Below, one piece after another: positions 41,946 through 53,835 of a stretch of 64,000 nt of DNA. The stretch lies in contig MU271146.1 in assembly GCA_021432605.1 (NCBI GenBank), positions 744,001-808,000 of the forward strand, read 5' to 3'. Position 1 is the first letter of the stretch; each line of letters opens with the position of its first letter. A model generated the notes under the pieces. The model ran no database searches, was not told the origin of the DNA, and saw only the letters and a program-made list of their open reading frames with translations. The position numbers were made by a program, and so were the translations under genes. This DNA comes from Coniochaeta sp. PMI_546. Its lineage: Eukaryota; Ascomycota; Sordariomycetes; Coniochaetales; Coniochaetaceae.

Positions 41946-41979
<34 letters not shown>
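41946..41979. repeat. T16-A18 homopolymer palindrome
   Basis: Sixteen T followed directly by eighteen A. It can form a hairpin with a pure A-T stem. Confidence 0.9.
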
Positions 41980-42910
41980 CGCCCTTTATCAACTCGTGCT
42001 TCGGCTATCGGACACGCTACAGACGTTGAGCTTGGTAGGCGTCACGGTGGTCATGATTACGCACGACGTCGGGGATGAAGGCAATGTCTGGCCGTAGTAG
42101 TCTCGGATTCCTCTAACAAAATACACGTAGTGGAGTTGGAACCTCTTCCAAGCACGTGTTTCTGCTGATACTCCTTGGAAGGATGGCACGGTCGAATACG
42201 TTGGGAGCAAGCACGTACTATTCGCCCAACAACATGAATTTGTTCCTGGAAGATCTTGCCGAGGAATTACAGACCGGGTCAGAGGCATCCGGGAGGATGA
42301 TTTGGAGGATATAGGCAGCATCACGCGTGACCATGGTAGAGAGAAGACGATCATCAGGATGGGGAGCAAGTTGGCTGTGGCGAGAACAGTATACTGAGTC
42401 CTGACGCTGATGATGAGAAACTGTATAGGTTGAATGAGCCCGAGGTTGAGTAGGATCCTCACTGAGAGTGGCAGAGATGGCTGGAGATAATCATGAGTCT
42501 GATCTGAACCTGGATAAGGTCAATCTGTGCAAGCCTGTGCGTGAATGAAGATGACACCAGATGTTTACAAACGTTTGAACAACCCTCACTAGCATTTCGA
42601 CCCTGTTGCCAGTGATTCAAGCTGTAATGGTATTATTGGATAGTGATGAGGTCAATCAACGACTCTGGAAGACCTGAGACTATCTGTTCTCGCGTCTGTG
42701 AAAGCTTATCCTCGTTCCCAAGTGACAGAGAAGTGACTTGAAGGCAGATAGAGCGACTCATACAGACAGTGTGGTGTCAAAGAGAGTCCCTAGTAATGCA
42801 CAAGTAGATTTGTAGACGATGTTATTGGAATAGATCACCTTGGGCGATATGAAACACGGGGGCTACGAATAACACATGAACAGGCTCCCAGCTCGTGTTC
42901 ACCCAAACAC

Positions 42911-42918
42911 TATATAAG
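42911..42918 (+). promoter_or_regulatory. TATA box of the F-box gene
   Basis: TATATAAG about 149 bases before the ATG at 43060, followed by a pyrimidine-rich stretch suited to a transcription start. Confidence 0.5.
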
Positions 42919-43059
42919 TATGATCTGCCCTTGAGGGCATTCTCTGCCTTTCTTTATTGCCCATCAGAGAGCTAGCACAACATCCTCGACAGCCAGAAAG
43001 CAACCATATCTGCCATCTCCTGCAACTCACTGCCTATTGACGAAGTAAAGGCAGAAAAC

Positions 43060-44478
43060 ATGTCATTCCTCACCAGTCTCCCCCAGGAGGTGCTCTGTGA
43101 GATCGCGTCATATCTGTCTGCCGACCACATCTTCTCTTTGCGCTTGACCTGCAAAGCTATTGAGCGAGCTCTGTTTGAACACTTTTCAGGTCGATTTTTC
43201 AAGACGAGGCAGTTTCTGGTGCCGAGCAGGCCCAGCCTCCAGAAATTTCTCGATATCTCGGAGCACCCCTTCCTGTCCAAAGCACCGCAACATGTCATAC
43301 TCGCTGTAGATCGGAGCCTCTTCTCCGAGAGATCCGGCATCATTCATCACACACATCTGTCCGATCCACATCCGATGTTGGCCAACTCACTATACGCTAG
43401 ACCAAGGGATATCTCCGAAGACGAAGAAAGCATTAATGAACCTGGTGAAGACCGTCGACTTCTGTTCAGAATCATTGGTAATCTGCCGAACATCAGGACG
43501 ATCCAGCTGCGGACCTCGGAGGACCAGAAATACAGATTCAAGCCCGAATTCTTTACTTTTGATATGGGCGACTTGACCTTGCATCGTCCGCGGCATTTGG
43601 ATAGGAGCCTCGATTATATGCTCGTCAATACACTAGAGGCATTAGCGACCGCCAAGGCTCGTCTTGAAGCTCTCGAAGTCGTCATCGATTATTTCGGATG
43701 TTGTTTGCACGACTTGGCCTTCTACGTCCAAGGCCCACTGCAGCCAAGTATAGCAACGACTCTTTCAGGCTTGAAGCAGCTCACACTTGCCGTGTCCTTG
43801 CGATCGGCGAGAACCAATCTGACTACAGACTTGGACGATGCATTCTGCTTCCAAAAGTTCCTCAAGTTGACGCCTAATCTTGTCTCTCTGCAGCTGCATT
43901 TCTGCAAGTTTGAAGATCAGATTGATGCTTGGCACTTTTTTGACTGGCTTGGCCGGCAGGCCGACTCGAATCTGCCTGGGCCGTCGGCCGAGATGACACC
44001 AAGCGGTCCAAGCCTGGAACAACCTGATCCGGTTCAATTCTCCCAGCTCGAGCGATTGGGTCTCGATGTACTCACCGTCTCTCCAAGTATCGTGATGAAA
44101 CTTATTGCTAAATTCCGTCCGTCGCTACGCAGGCTGCATCTCAACAACGTCTTCCTCGCCGACCTGCACAATGACGTCGAGAGCAGGGTCAACATCTGGA
44201 CTACCTTGCTCAAGAATATCGCGGCCAACTCTGAGCTTACCGAGTGGACCATCGGTATCCAGGGTGTGTACCACTGCCGTGCGGGAGCGGACCCTAGCAT
44301 CACTTTTGGCAACTTCTCCAACGGCCTGAACGTGGCTTCCTACAGGGGCGATGATGCTAAGGCCGCGCTGGAAGCAGCTGCAGATGATGTAACTCTCCTC
44401 TGGGATTTAGAGGAGGATGACAACGAGCTAGAGGAGGAAAGTGAGGATACAGACGCGTCGGGAGGCACAGAGGAATAA
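43060..44478 (+). CDS. F-box protein
   Basis: Single exon, 472 residues. The N-terminal F-box (about 4-45) reads LTSLPQEVLCEIASYL then LRLTCKAIERALFEHF, so it should link an SCF ubiquitin ligase to a substrate through Skp1. The rest has scattered leucine-rich, repeat-like segments (LEALEVVIDYF, LKQLTLAVSL, LVSLQLHFCKFED, LRRLHLNNVFLADLH) typical of fungal F-box proteins with poorly conserved LRR-type substrate domains. The C terminus is strongly acidic (LEEDDNELEEESEDTD). The substrate is unknown. A TATA box precedes the gene. Confidence 0.85.
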   Translation: MSFLTSLPQEVLCEIASYLSADHIFSLRLTCKAIERALFEHFSGRFFKTRQFLVPSRPSLQKFLDISEHPFLSKAPQHVILAVDRSLFSERSGIIHHTHLSDPHPMLANSLYARPRDISEDEESINEPGEDRRLLFRIIGNLPNIRTIQLRTSEDQKYRFKPEFFTFDMGDLTLHRPRHLDRSLDYMLVNTLEALATAKARLEALEVVIDYFGCCLHDLAFYVQGPLQPSIATTLSGLKQLTLAVSLRSARTNLTTDLDDAFCFQKFLKLTPNLVSLQLHFCKFEDQIDAWHFFDWLGRQADSNLPGPSAEMTPSGPSLEQPDPVQFSQLERLGLDVLTVSPSIVMKLIAKFRPSLRRLHLNNVFLADLHNDVESRVNIWTTLLKNIAANSELTEWTIGIQGVYHCRAGADPSITFGNFSNGLNVASYRGDDAKAALEAAADDVTLLWDLEEDDNELEEESEDTDASGGTEE

Positions 44479-45609
44479 CATGTTCCGGAGGTAGAGGAAG
44501 ATACGTGATGGGTCGGCAGAGCTTTGAAGACGTTATGCAGAGGAAGCTGACCGGAGTTGGTATCAAGATGGAGGTGCCATCAAGCCAGGGAGTAGAAAGG
44601 TAGGACAGCTCGACATGACTTGAGCCCTGACAGACTGTGATCCCCCAAAAGGACCTCTTCGGCTCGACCCAAACTTTTAAGGGTTGTTGTTGGTTAACAA
44701 ATCCTCTAGATTTTGAGTTTTCGAAGACATAGAAATAAAAATTTGAACGTTTTGGTATCGATATGACTTGTATGTGAAAAGTGCCCTTTGTAAGACATCG
44801 ACTGTCCCATCGCTGCTGTCCGTACAAGGGACCTAGCGCCTGGTACATAGACACGAGCTTCCCAACAGGACTCCAGACCGTGTTTTCTTCTCTGCGAAGC
44901 TGCATCTGCTTCTGGCGAAAGGTATATCAGGCTGGCGAACGTTGGAAGTGAGCGTGGGGGGCCGGCCGGGGGGCATTCGGGCGGGAGGGTACTTAGTCGA
45001 GAGTGGGGGGCCAGCGGGACGGGAGTTACAGGGTTCCTAACCGGGTGGGTCGATATCTCCAACCATTGCCCCGCACTGAACCACCCTGGACCCAATCCAT
45101 CACCTGTCTTTACGACAGAAAGCTGCAATCCATTGGAGAAACCTACCTAGTCTAGATCTACCTAGCATCCATATGTCTCTCACGGAAGCCTGACCGCTAC
45201 ATGGCCTTGACAATGGATCCAACCCGTCCTAGCCGCCGGAGCTGCTTTACGGAGACATACAAGCAAGGCGGCCAAGGTTGACCTCTGCGACTCGGCGTCT
45301 CGTCATCCGCAGAGAGCAGCACCCCTTATCTTCAGCTGCAGCTCCCTGCTGGGATTCGTGCATTTGCCGCTGTTCAGCCGTGCCGGTTTCGCATCTGCTC
45401 GTGCTCAGTCGCATCATCGGATCCATGGCCGTGTTGCGACCGAGCAACCAGTGGCTGAATATCTTGGTACCACCAAGACGGTATATCTACTGCTGTGTTG
45501 CCAATCCTCTTTTCTCACAGTGGTTGGCCCCTGCTTTACCTTTAGTCTGTTTTCCTCGTGCCAGGTTCGCACCGCAACGCAACATCCATCACTGCCACGC
45601 ATCTTCACC
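44479..45609. other. Intergenic
   Basis: 3' flank of the F-box gene and promoter of the dehydrogenase gene. The dehydrogenase frame stays open upstream of its chosen start (to 45358), but that part has no family resemblance. Confidence 0.5.
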
Positions 45610-46963
45610 ATGGCCGAGCCGACAAACACGCCGATGCCAGGCAGCACACCCGTGCCGGGCAGCTCGCCGCGATCAGCTTCACCCGTCCATCCTCCAATAC
45701 CTAGTTTGACTCCCAATGGGAAGAATGTGGTCATCCCAACGCGATTGCCGCCTGACTCTCAACCCAATCGGGCACCTAAACCAGTCGTCCTGCACATTGG
45801 TGATCCCATCAAATACAACCCAGAGACGTACGAAGAGTTCAGCACGGCCTTCCGCGTGATACGTCCCAGCGCAGTTGAGCGAGAGCGGTCAGAGTTCGTC
45901 AAGGCACTGCGCGAGCGCCGGTGGGGTGACTTTCACGCCATCTTCCGCCCGTTTTGGGGTACAGGCGGTGAGATGGGCCGGTGGGATGCGGAGCTGATCG
46001 ATTTGCTGCCGGACTCGGTCAAGGTGTTTGCTAGTGCTGGCGCTGGCTTCGACTGGGCTGATACGAAGCTGCTGGGTGAGAAAGGTAGGCCAAATGTTTC
46101 CAATATGGCTCGGCGGACGCACCCTTGACTATCCGCTCATCATCTGCGCAGGTATTATCTACTGTAATTCTGGCTTAGCAGCCGCAGAAGCAGTGGCTGA
46201 CTTCGCGGTGGCCATGGTCATCTCGACCTTCCGCCATCTACCGTGGTGCATCGGCGCTGCAACACTGCCATTCTTCCTGTCCAAGGATTCAGCAGCAAGT
46301 AGTGACAAGGACAGCTCCTCCTCGGCTCAGCGCACCTTCCAGGCCTGCCATGCACAAGCAACCTCCGCCTCACACACGCTGCGCAACCACTCGCTAGGTC
46401 TCATCGGCCTGGGCAACATCGGCCAGCACATCGCCGCCAAGCTCGGCTGTCCGGCCTTCGGCATGAAAGTGCACTACTACGACGTGATCCGCAAGTCCCC
46501 AGCCACCGAGGCCGAGCTCGGCGCGACGTTCCACGAGGACCTCCCGGACCTCCTCCGCGCGAGCGACTGCGTGGTCCTCTGCACCCCGGCCTCGACGGAC
46601 GGAAAGCCGCTCATCACGGCCGAGGCCCTGGCTCTGTTCCCCAAGGGGTCCCGCTTCGTCAACATCGCTCGCGGGTCGTTGGTGGACGAGGACGCCCTCG
46701 CGGACGCGCTGGAAAGTGGTCAGCTTCATGCTGCTGCGCTGGATGTCCATGCTGCTGAACCGAGTATCAATGAGCGGCTGCTTGGTATGGCGGGCTTGGA
46801 GGGGAGGACGCCGGGGAGAGTCATGCTGACATGCCATAATGCTGGTGGCACGGTCGAGACGCACGTCGGGTTTGAGGAGCTGAGCATGAGGAATATCATG
46901 GCTGTTCTGGGTGGTAGGGAGGCATTGACGCCGGTGAATATGCACTGGCTGAAGAGGAGTTGA
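45610..46963 (+). CDS. D-isomer-specific 2-hydroxyacid dehydrogenase
   Basis: NAD(P)-dependent oxidoreductase of the glyoxylate/hydroxypyruvate reductase group. Two exons, 45610-46084 and 46152-46963, give 428 residues; the intron splits a Gly codon in LLGEKGIIYCNSG. The first 60 residues are Pro/Ser-rich. The catalytic domain then starts PVVLHIGDPIKYN. The Rossmann motif is LGLIGLGNIGQHIA, the active-site Arg is in RFVNIARGSLVDEDAL, and TCHNAGGTVETHVGFEEL carries the C-terminal active-site histidine region, where most relatives have a PHIGG-like phrase. A Ser-rich insert of about 30 residues (SKDSAASSDKDSSSS) lies before the Rossmann fold. The real substrate cannot be told from sequence. Confidence 0.88.
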
Positions 46964-47438
46964 CGAGGTCGGATTAAACCTCGACTACCTAGTATGTGCG
47001 GCCATCTTGTTCAAAAAAAGCAGTCTCGAGCCCCTGTCGGGTATATATGAAAGACTTTCACTTATTCGGGGCCATCATTGGTTTGCGGCAATTGGGAAGA
47101 CAGGGTCTTGGTAGCAGCGAGTACATAAGAGCTTGCCTTTATCATTTAACCGGCAGGACTTCTAAAACTACCATAAACCAGGTCCGAAAGCCAACCTTAA
47201 CTCGACAGCTTTCTCATTGGATCCGTACTCTCTTCTAAGAAGTACGCCTCAAATATACGCAGACTATAACGCCCAGCACAAACAAGATCCTGATGTACTC
47301 CGATGTATGTATCCCACCCATTTGCCATGGTATTACCCTACCCACATGACCATACGCATATATAAAGCATCCTTGTTTACTCCCAACGCCCTTCAAGCTA
47401 CAGCTCTGTATCCAATCCAAACCCCCCTGTTTGCTACA
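46964..47438. other. Intergenic, convergent 3' flanks
   Basis: No supported gene between two converging genes. Confidence 0.6.
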
Positions 47439-48799
47439 TCACTTATCACCAATCTCAACAGGATTGCCATGCGTACCCGACGCGGCGGACGAATCCAGCT
47501 CACTCATGACGGAGTGATGCGGGTTATACGCCCCCGCAACCGGCACGGGCGGACTAGCCGGCTGGGCGGCGAACAGGTGCTGATGCGCCGGCGGCGTATA
47601 CCCAGCCTGCGACACCTGGGCCGGCGACTTGTTCGCGTCGTAGTACGACTGCCGGGAGTCATACGCCGGCGCCGGCGCGGCCGCCGACACCGTGACCGGA
47701 TACGGGGACGACGGCGGGAAGGTCGTCGGTCCGCCGGCGGCGAGGGTGGTGTACCCGCCCGAGTACTGCTGCGGTTGTTGGGCGGGTCCCATCGGCGGGT
47801 TGGCCGGGTCAGAGGGGACGGCGTTGTAGGTCTGGCTGCCGTTCTTGCCCGTCCGCCTGCCGCGGAGGATGATCCAGGCGGCTACCCCGGCCAGCAGGGC
47901 GAGGACGGCCAGGCCGCCCACCACGCCGCCGACTATCGCGCCGATGTTGGTGCCGCTGGAGGACTTGTCGTCGCCGTCGCCGCTGGGGGCGGTTGTCTGC
48001 GACGCTGTACTGCTTGTTGAAGAGCTGGAGGTTGTCGATGTGGATGACGTGCTAGTGGAGGCGTCGATGACCTCTTGCGGCTCGTCATTCATGGAGATGA
48101 TGGTTGGCTGGGGGAAGCAGCGGTACATTGAACGTGCCGGCGTGCCCGTCCAGAGGAAGGTGCCGCATGCTCCGAAGCCGGACGATTGGCTGGGACATGT
48201 CAGATGGGAAAAACCCTCGAAATCGCAAGTGCCGGAGAGGAGGAAAGGCTTACCAGCACCCTGTTTGCGGCCCGATACTGGCGCACGCGCCCTGCTCGAA
48301 GGCCTGCATGTCGAGGCAGACGGTGAAGAATGGCGAGAAGGTCCCTGAAACGCAGCCAACGACGTTCTCGTTGTTCGTTCGGCACGAATATCCCGGTGCA
48401 CATGTGAATGGCTGGGCTGTAACAAGTCAGTAATGGCAATTCGGTCCGTCTGGATTGCGAGAGGCGCGGTAGTATCAGAGGTGCAGCCAAACTGGACAAT
48501 GACTTACAAGAGACCCCGGACGTCCATCCACAAGTAATGTCATCCTCCCAGGTATTGCTGCTCTTTGCAGCGCGCTTTTCTTTCAGCAGTTCGAGTACAG
48601 CGTCCGACTCAGACACCGAGCCCGGCGCTGGTGTAGGTTTTGGTGTCCAGCCCTTGGTTCCATCACAGGCCACCCGTCCTGTTTCCCGCGGCGGTGGAAA
48701 TGATCCTCTTCCTACCAGATTCCTGTGACCGGGCAAATTCACCCAGCTTGCATTCGCGAGGCCGCTTGAAGCGATCAGCAACGCTATGGAGGGACGCAT
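47439..48799 (-). CDS. Single-pass surface glycoprotein-like protein (Mid2/WSC-like layout)
   Basis: Three exons, 48799-48508, 48416-48254 and 48189-47439, give 401 residues. It has a signal peptide (first 18 residues, MRPSIALLIASSGLANAS) and a cysteine-rich outer domain spanning all three exons, including FTCAPGYSCRTNNENVVGC, FTVCLDMQAFEQGAC and FGACGTFLWTG. A Ser/Thr run (about 30 residues, probably O-glycosylated) precedes one membrane helix (IGAIVGGVVGGLAVLALLAG) followed by basic RGRRTGK and a long Pro/Ala/Gln-rich cytosolic tail. The outside-inside layout is that of fungal cell-wall stress sensors. A true WSC domain is not evident, so sensor function is inference. Splicing is supported by continuity of the cysteine-rich domain. 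Confidence 0.8.
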
Positions 48800-50561
48800 G
48801 GTCCAAGAGCAGCGCCTACTCTCTTCGAATGAGAGCTTGGTGCTTCGACGTACAGTAACTGTAGCACTAGCCTTCAGTTACAGGAAAAAAAGATGGTTGA
48901 ATAGGAAAAAAACATGAAACAGATTGAACAATCGGTACGATGCCGCAACAGATATAAAATGGGCGTCCGGCTGCAGGCGCCACGAGTAACCGTTCTAGGA
49001 CACGAACAGAGCTGACCCTAGAGGCGGTGCCACTGCTATCACGAATCAATTGCAGCTGATTGAGGTTGTGTAAGCCCAGATGCGGGGAGCACACAGGAGA
49101 GAGGCTGGCTGGACTTGGGCCAAGACGCGATGAACATCGGCCCAAAGAGAGACCAAACCTTGACTTGGGATGCAATCAGAACCATGGGCTTGCGATCATC
49201 CAATCAGCAAGCTGTCAGGAGCTCCTTGTCTTCCCGTGGCAATGATTTCAAAATAGGTCGGAGAGTTTCGCTTTGTGATGGTGCCGGACGCTCGGAGGCC
49301 GGCAGCATTGGGGCGTCCTGGAGCCCTTTTCCCATCCGAGAGATGTCCATCCTTGATACCATGCCTGGATGTTGCAACCTTTAGGTATGCTAGCTTCAAC
49401 ACCGTCCAAAGAAACGCTGGACGGCGGCCGCTGACCGTCCAATGAAGGCATCTCCGGAGTCCGCTTGTGGTGGCAGAGTTCAGCCCTAGCGGGGCTCTGC
49501 ATCGTTAGCGGGATCGCTGACACGCCCTTTAGCACATCATTGGTTGTGAAAGCCGCTCCAGCTAACCTTGTGCTTCCAAGACTGGGCACTCTTGGCAGGG
49601 CTGATGGCTTGGATGATCCTGGGGCTTTCTTGTTTGCGCACCACCATGAACTTGCTGTGTCGACCGCTTAAAATCCTTGACGGGGCACCTAGCAAGGTTA
49701 ATTTGGGAGCACTCTGGTGGAGACGGGGCCATCGTGGGTGATTGTCGTGGGTGGCAGTCGTGGGTGGTGGTCGTGGGTGGTGGTCGTTGGTGGTAAGAAA
49801 GGTGAGTCTTGCTATCGGCCTTCAAGGTCAACTATTGTCGTAACAGGTGATTACTCGCCGAATTACAAGCCTAGTCAGTACTTATTTTGGATTCGATGAT
49901 GGTTTGATGCTGATAGAACAGGGTCAATGCCTGACATATGGATGATTGATCGACTAGACCTACCTTTCTAGTCCCCTGGTTTTACTATGGCAGGTATCGT
50001 GCCTTATGATCCTGTTAGATTCGTACATATTCCTGCAACGCTGGGAGATACAAGATATCTGCAAAACTGCTTGCATTCCAGGGACGGCTTTTGTGTTGAC
50101 ACTGTTGGAAGGAGAGCCTTGACCACGCTGATCTAAGTCTAGCTTTCTTGGCCTTGCTCCAGCTCTTGCACGTGGCGGTGGCGTATCTGCGCTAGTTGCC
50201 CGTTGTTAGTGTCGAACTGTCGGTTGTCCACGTCAACACTTCCATCATCTCTCTACAACGACAACAGCCTGATGCTCTCCACAAAGTAATATGCCTTGCG
50301 ACAAGCAGGCTCTGCCGCAGCCTGCTCACGGGCGGAGTCCAAGGCATGAGCTGTGGGTGCGGCGATGGCATGTTCGCAAGGCAGGCTTCCACTAGCCTCA
50401 CCAAGCAGCTACGAGGCCAGAGAGCTGCTCCAACGGCTGCTGCCAGGAGTTTGCATATATAATGGCGTCGTGGTGTCGATGAGACCCTTTGTGCTCGATC
50501 AGAGTGGCAGAGGTAACACGAGCATTCTCACACAAGACTCTATACTCAGATTTGGTTCAGC
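48800..50561. other. Intergenic, 1.8 kb, with G-rich repeat
   Basis: No supported gene. A G-rich imperfect repeat at 49731-49795 is listed separately. The right end holds the dynamin gene promoter. Confidence 0.5.
49731..49795 (+). repeat. G-rich imperfect tandem repeat (TCGTGGGTGG units)
   Basis: Four to five imperfect copies of a ten-base unit with GGG and GG runs; a possible G-quadruplex former on the plus strand. Confidence 0.6.
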
Positions 50562-53500
50562 ATGGGCTCTCAGTACGTCTTTACTTCATGACCTTGTACT
50601 TTGACTCACATCATACTAATACGTGTTCAGGTATGAGGTACCCCCTGCGGCCTCGGCCCTGGGCGTGCACGGCCTTGGTGATGATCAAGCCAAGCTGCTC
50701 GACCTTATGGACAAGATCCAGTTCGCCAAGATCAGTTTAGACAAGCTGCCTCAGATCGCCGTTGTCGGCGATCAGTCGTCAGGAAAGAGCTCAGTTCTCA
50801 CTTCGCTCACTGGTATTCCGTTCACACGCTCTGCCATGGCTTGCACGAAGTTCGCCACAGAGATCCGGCTGCGGCGGAACGGCCGTTCAAGCACGACAGT
50901 GTGGATCATGCCTGATGAGTCGCGAACCAAGCAGGAGAAAAAAGCACTCGAGGCATTCCGCAAAGAGGTGCCGTCTGACACCCCAGAGGCCCTTACCGCG
51001 CTGATGAGAGAAGCTTCGGAGCTCATCTCTCCAAGCCTTGGGCGAAACAACGATACGCAGCGTGTCAGGTTTGCTGCCAAGGATAAGCTGATCATCGAGA
51101 AGTCGGGTCCAGACCAGCCTCTTCTCACTCTTGTCGACCTGCCAGGACTTGTCAAGGTACCTAGTAGTGAACAGACGGCAGAAGACCTGCAAATCATCGA
51201 ATCCCTCTCGGATATGTACATGAAAGACCCAATGACCATCATCCTGGCAGTGGTGAGCGGAAACATCGACTTCGTCCAGGGCATCATCCTGGACAAGGTG
51301 GTCAGATTTGACTCCAAAGGCCACCGCACCATTGGCGTGCTCACCAAGCCCGACTTGACCGACGTCCAAGGTTATACTGACAAGTACTTGGGACTTGTCA
51401 CAAGACAGGATGACAACACGAACTATCACTTCAAGCTCGGTTGGTATGTTGTGCGAAACCCTGGACACTCCAGCGACCCGACCATGGAGGAGAGACAGAG
51501 GGAAGAAGCCGAGTTCTTCAGCAAGGGGAAATGGGCCACGATCCCTCCCGAGATGCGTGGCGCTCACGCTCTGAGAGCGCAGCTCAGCATCCAACTCCAG
51601 AAAGCCATTGTACGGCGCCTCCCGAGCCTGCAGCGGCAGATCCAGGAAGCAGACGCTGAGTGTTCCGCGAAGTTGGACGAGCTTGGGATCGGACTCGACA
51701 CGCCCAAGGAGAGAACCGTCGAGCTCGGCCGACTGTTTGCACTGTCAGATAGTCTCGTTCTCCCGGCAGTGGACGGCACGTACCGCAACCCCCCGAAGCA
51801 GCACTTCTTCAAGGATGAGCACGATCCCAAAGGCACGCCGGCGCAGAACCTGCGCGCCCGAGTCCTGCAAGAGAGCGAAAGCTTTGCCAACCAGTTCCGC
51901 CAACTGGGCCGAAAGCTCACGTTCGTCGGCGAAAACGGCGAAATCGACGTCCAGGCGAAGAAAGAATTTGCGCTGAAAGTGGCACAGCCGCTGCTCCCTC
52001 AAATTCGAGGCCGAGAACTACCTGGCGACCCCAACACTCGCGCGCCGTACATTCTCTTCAGGAACCACTCCAAAGAATGGCCAATTCTCGCTCAAAAGTA
52101 CCAAGACAACGTCACGGCCATTTGTCGTGCGTTTCTATCCGAGCTTCTCAGCTACGCCTGGCCGACGAGGATGCGGCCGCCTCTTCGAGAGTACTTCTTG
52201 AAAGCCAAGTTGGTTGGCATGTCGAGCCTCGCAAAAGCCGAATTGGAGAATCTCAACGGCGACAAATATGAGATACAACCGTTCGACCCCGACTACGAGG
52301 AATGCATGAAGAAAGTTATCCTAGATGCGGCGGAAAAGAAAGAGGTCTTGACTGATGCCGAAAGGGTTGTCGAGCAAATGATCGCTTACTATAAGGTCAG
52401 TGGCTCACGGGAAACTGGCTTGTCACAGTTACTGACATACATGCACTAGCTGGTAGAAAGAATGTTCATCCGTAACGTCATCTACCAGGTCATAGAACGG
52501 CATCTTCTCATGGGAATACGGCAGATGTTCGAGTCGGTCGGGGTACATAACATGACTGACGAGACGATTGTGGCCATCACAGCCGACGACAATGCGACTC
52601 GCGATGCGAGGAACAATCTGAAGATGCGCATGGAGAAAATCCAAGAGGCCCGGGACATATGCGCCGAGATCGAAACGCGCAGAGATCTACAAGTGGTGAG
52701 CAGCGCTCTAACCGACTGATATCGCATCGAATCACGCTAATCCGTGTGACAAAAGGACAACGACTACGCCGGTGATGATGATCAGGGCAGCGCTGGATCC
52801 AACAGAGCCAATGGGACCTCCTTTGCCTCCAACAACGTTAGTCCCCATGCCCGAGACAGCAGGACAGCACCAGTGACTGTAGTACCAAACAGTGAAAGCT
52901 CGGAAACGTCCCTCCACGACCGCTTGGCTTTGGAGCAGCTCCAAGCCCGATTGGACGCGAGACGACTTGAAGAGGAGAGACAAAGGGCTCAAGAATTGGA
53001 GCTGGAGAAAAAGAGACGGGAAGAAGAGCAACAACGTCTACTTCGGGATTTGGAGGAGCGAAGGAGGCAGGAGGAGTTGGCCAGGCAACTAGAATTGGCT
53101 AGACAAGAGGAGTTGAAGAAGCAGGAAGAGCTGAGGAAGCAGGAAGAGCTGAGGAAGCAGGAAGAGCTGAGGAAGCAGGAGGAGCTGGCCAGGCAACTGG
53201 AATTGGCTAGAGAAGAGGAGCTGAGGAAGCAGGAAGAGCTGAGGAAGAAGGAAGAGCTTAGAAAGCAGGTGGAAGCCATGAGGCAGGAGGAGCTAGCAAG
53301 ACAAAAGAATCTGAGGAGGCAAGAGGAGCTGGCCAGGCAACTAGAAGTTGAGAGACAGGAGGAGCTCATGAGACAGGAGGAGGAGCTCATGAGACAGGAG
53401 GAGGAGCTCATGAGACAGGAGGAGCTTATGAGACAGGAGGAGTTGAGAATGCAGGAGGAGAAGAGGAAGCAAGAGGAGCGAAAAGAACAGGAACAACAAG

Positions 53501-53835
53501 CACAAGATGAACAGAGGTTGAAGGAAGAGCGGCGACGTCGTGATATGGACCGGCAAAGACAGGAGCAGCAGAGGCAGCGACCGGACCACCGCGCCTCTCC
53601 ACGTCAGAGCAGCCAGGGGTACAATGGAGGCCCCATATTGCAGTCGAATACCTACAACATGGACGGGGCGGCACAGAACATGAACTTCAGCAACCAGCAC
53701 GCGACACCTGAGTACTTGTCTACGACGGCCCATGAGGTACACCGTTTTGGGAGCGATCATAGCAGTCTAGGCTCGCAAAGCGATCGCCGGAAAGAAGGCT
53801 CCGTACGGAAGTTTAAGAGGAACATATTTGGGTAA
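50562..53835 (+). CDS. Dynamin-like GTPase with long repetitive charged tail
   Basis: Four exons, 50562-50572, 50631-52395, 52450-52695 and 52756-53835, give 1033 residues; the first coding exon has only 11 bases. The GTPase domain has G1 GDQSSGKSS (50-58), G3 DLPGL and G4 TKPD, with ACTKFATEIRLRR in the switch area. The dynamin middle region and a GTPase effector-like region (YYKLVERMFIRNVIYQVIERH to EIETRRDLQ) follow across the second junction. This is the Mx/dynamin-like group common in filamentous fungi, without a PH domain. Exon 4 (from residue 675) is unusual: a linker, then about 200 residues of Glu/Arg/Lys/Gln/Leu repeats (EELRKQ, EELMRQE) predicted to be one long helix, then a basic end KFKRNIFG. 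Probably acts in membrane remodelling. Confidence 0.88.
53110..53470 (+). repeat. Coding tandem repeats in the dynamin-like tail
   Basis: Near-identical 18-base units (EELRKQ) at about 53110-53190 and 21-base units (EELMRQE) at about 53350-53440, separated by diverged copies. The high base-level identity points to recent unit gain. Confidence 0.8.

Larger units (their letters stand above)
40746..43059. other. Gene-poor region of 2.3 kb
   Basis: The longest gap in the window. It holds a T16A18 tract, a plus-strand open stretch without ATG at 42131-42397 (88 codons, unrecognised product, perhaps decayed coding DNA), and at its right end the promoter of the F-box gene. Confidence 0.5.

Noticed and set aside
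42131-42397. 88-codon open stretch without ATG in the 2.3 kb gap
   Set aside because: Reads like protein (VEYVGSKHVLFAQQHEF) but starts after a stop without ATG, and I recognise no family; could be decayed coding DNA or chance.
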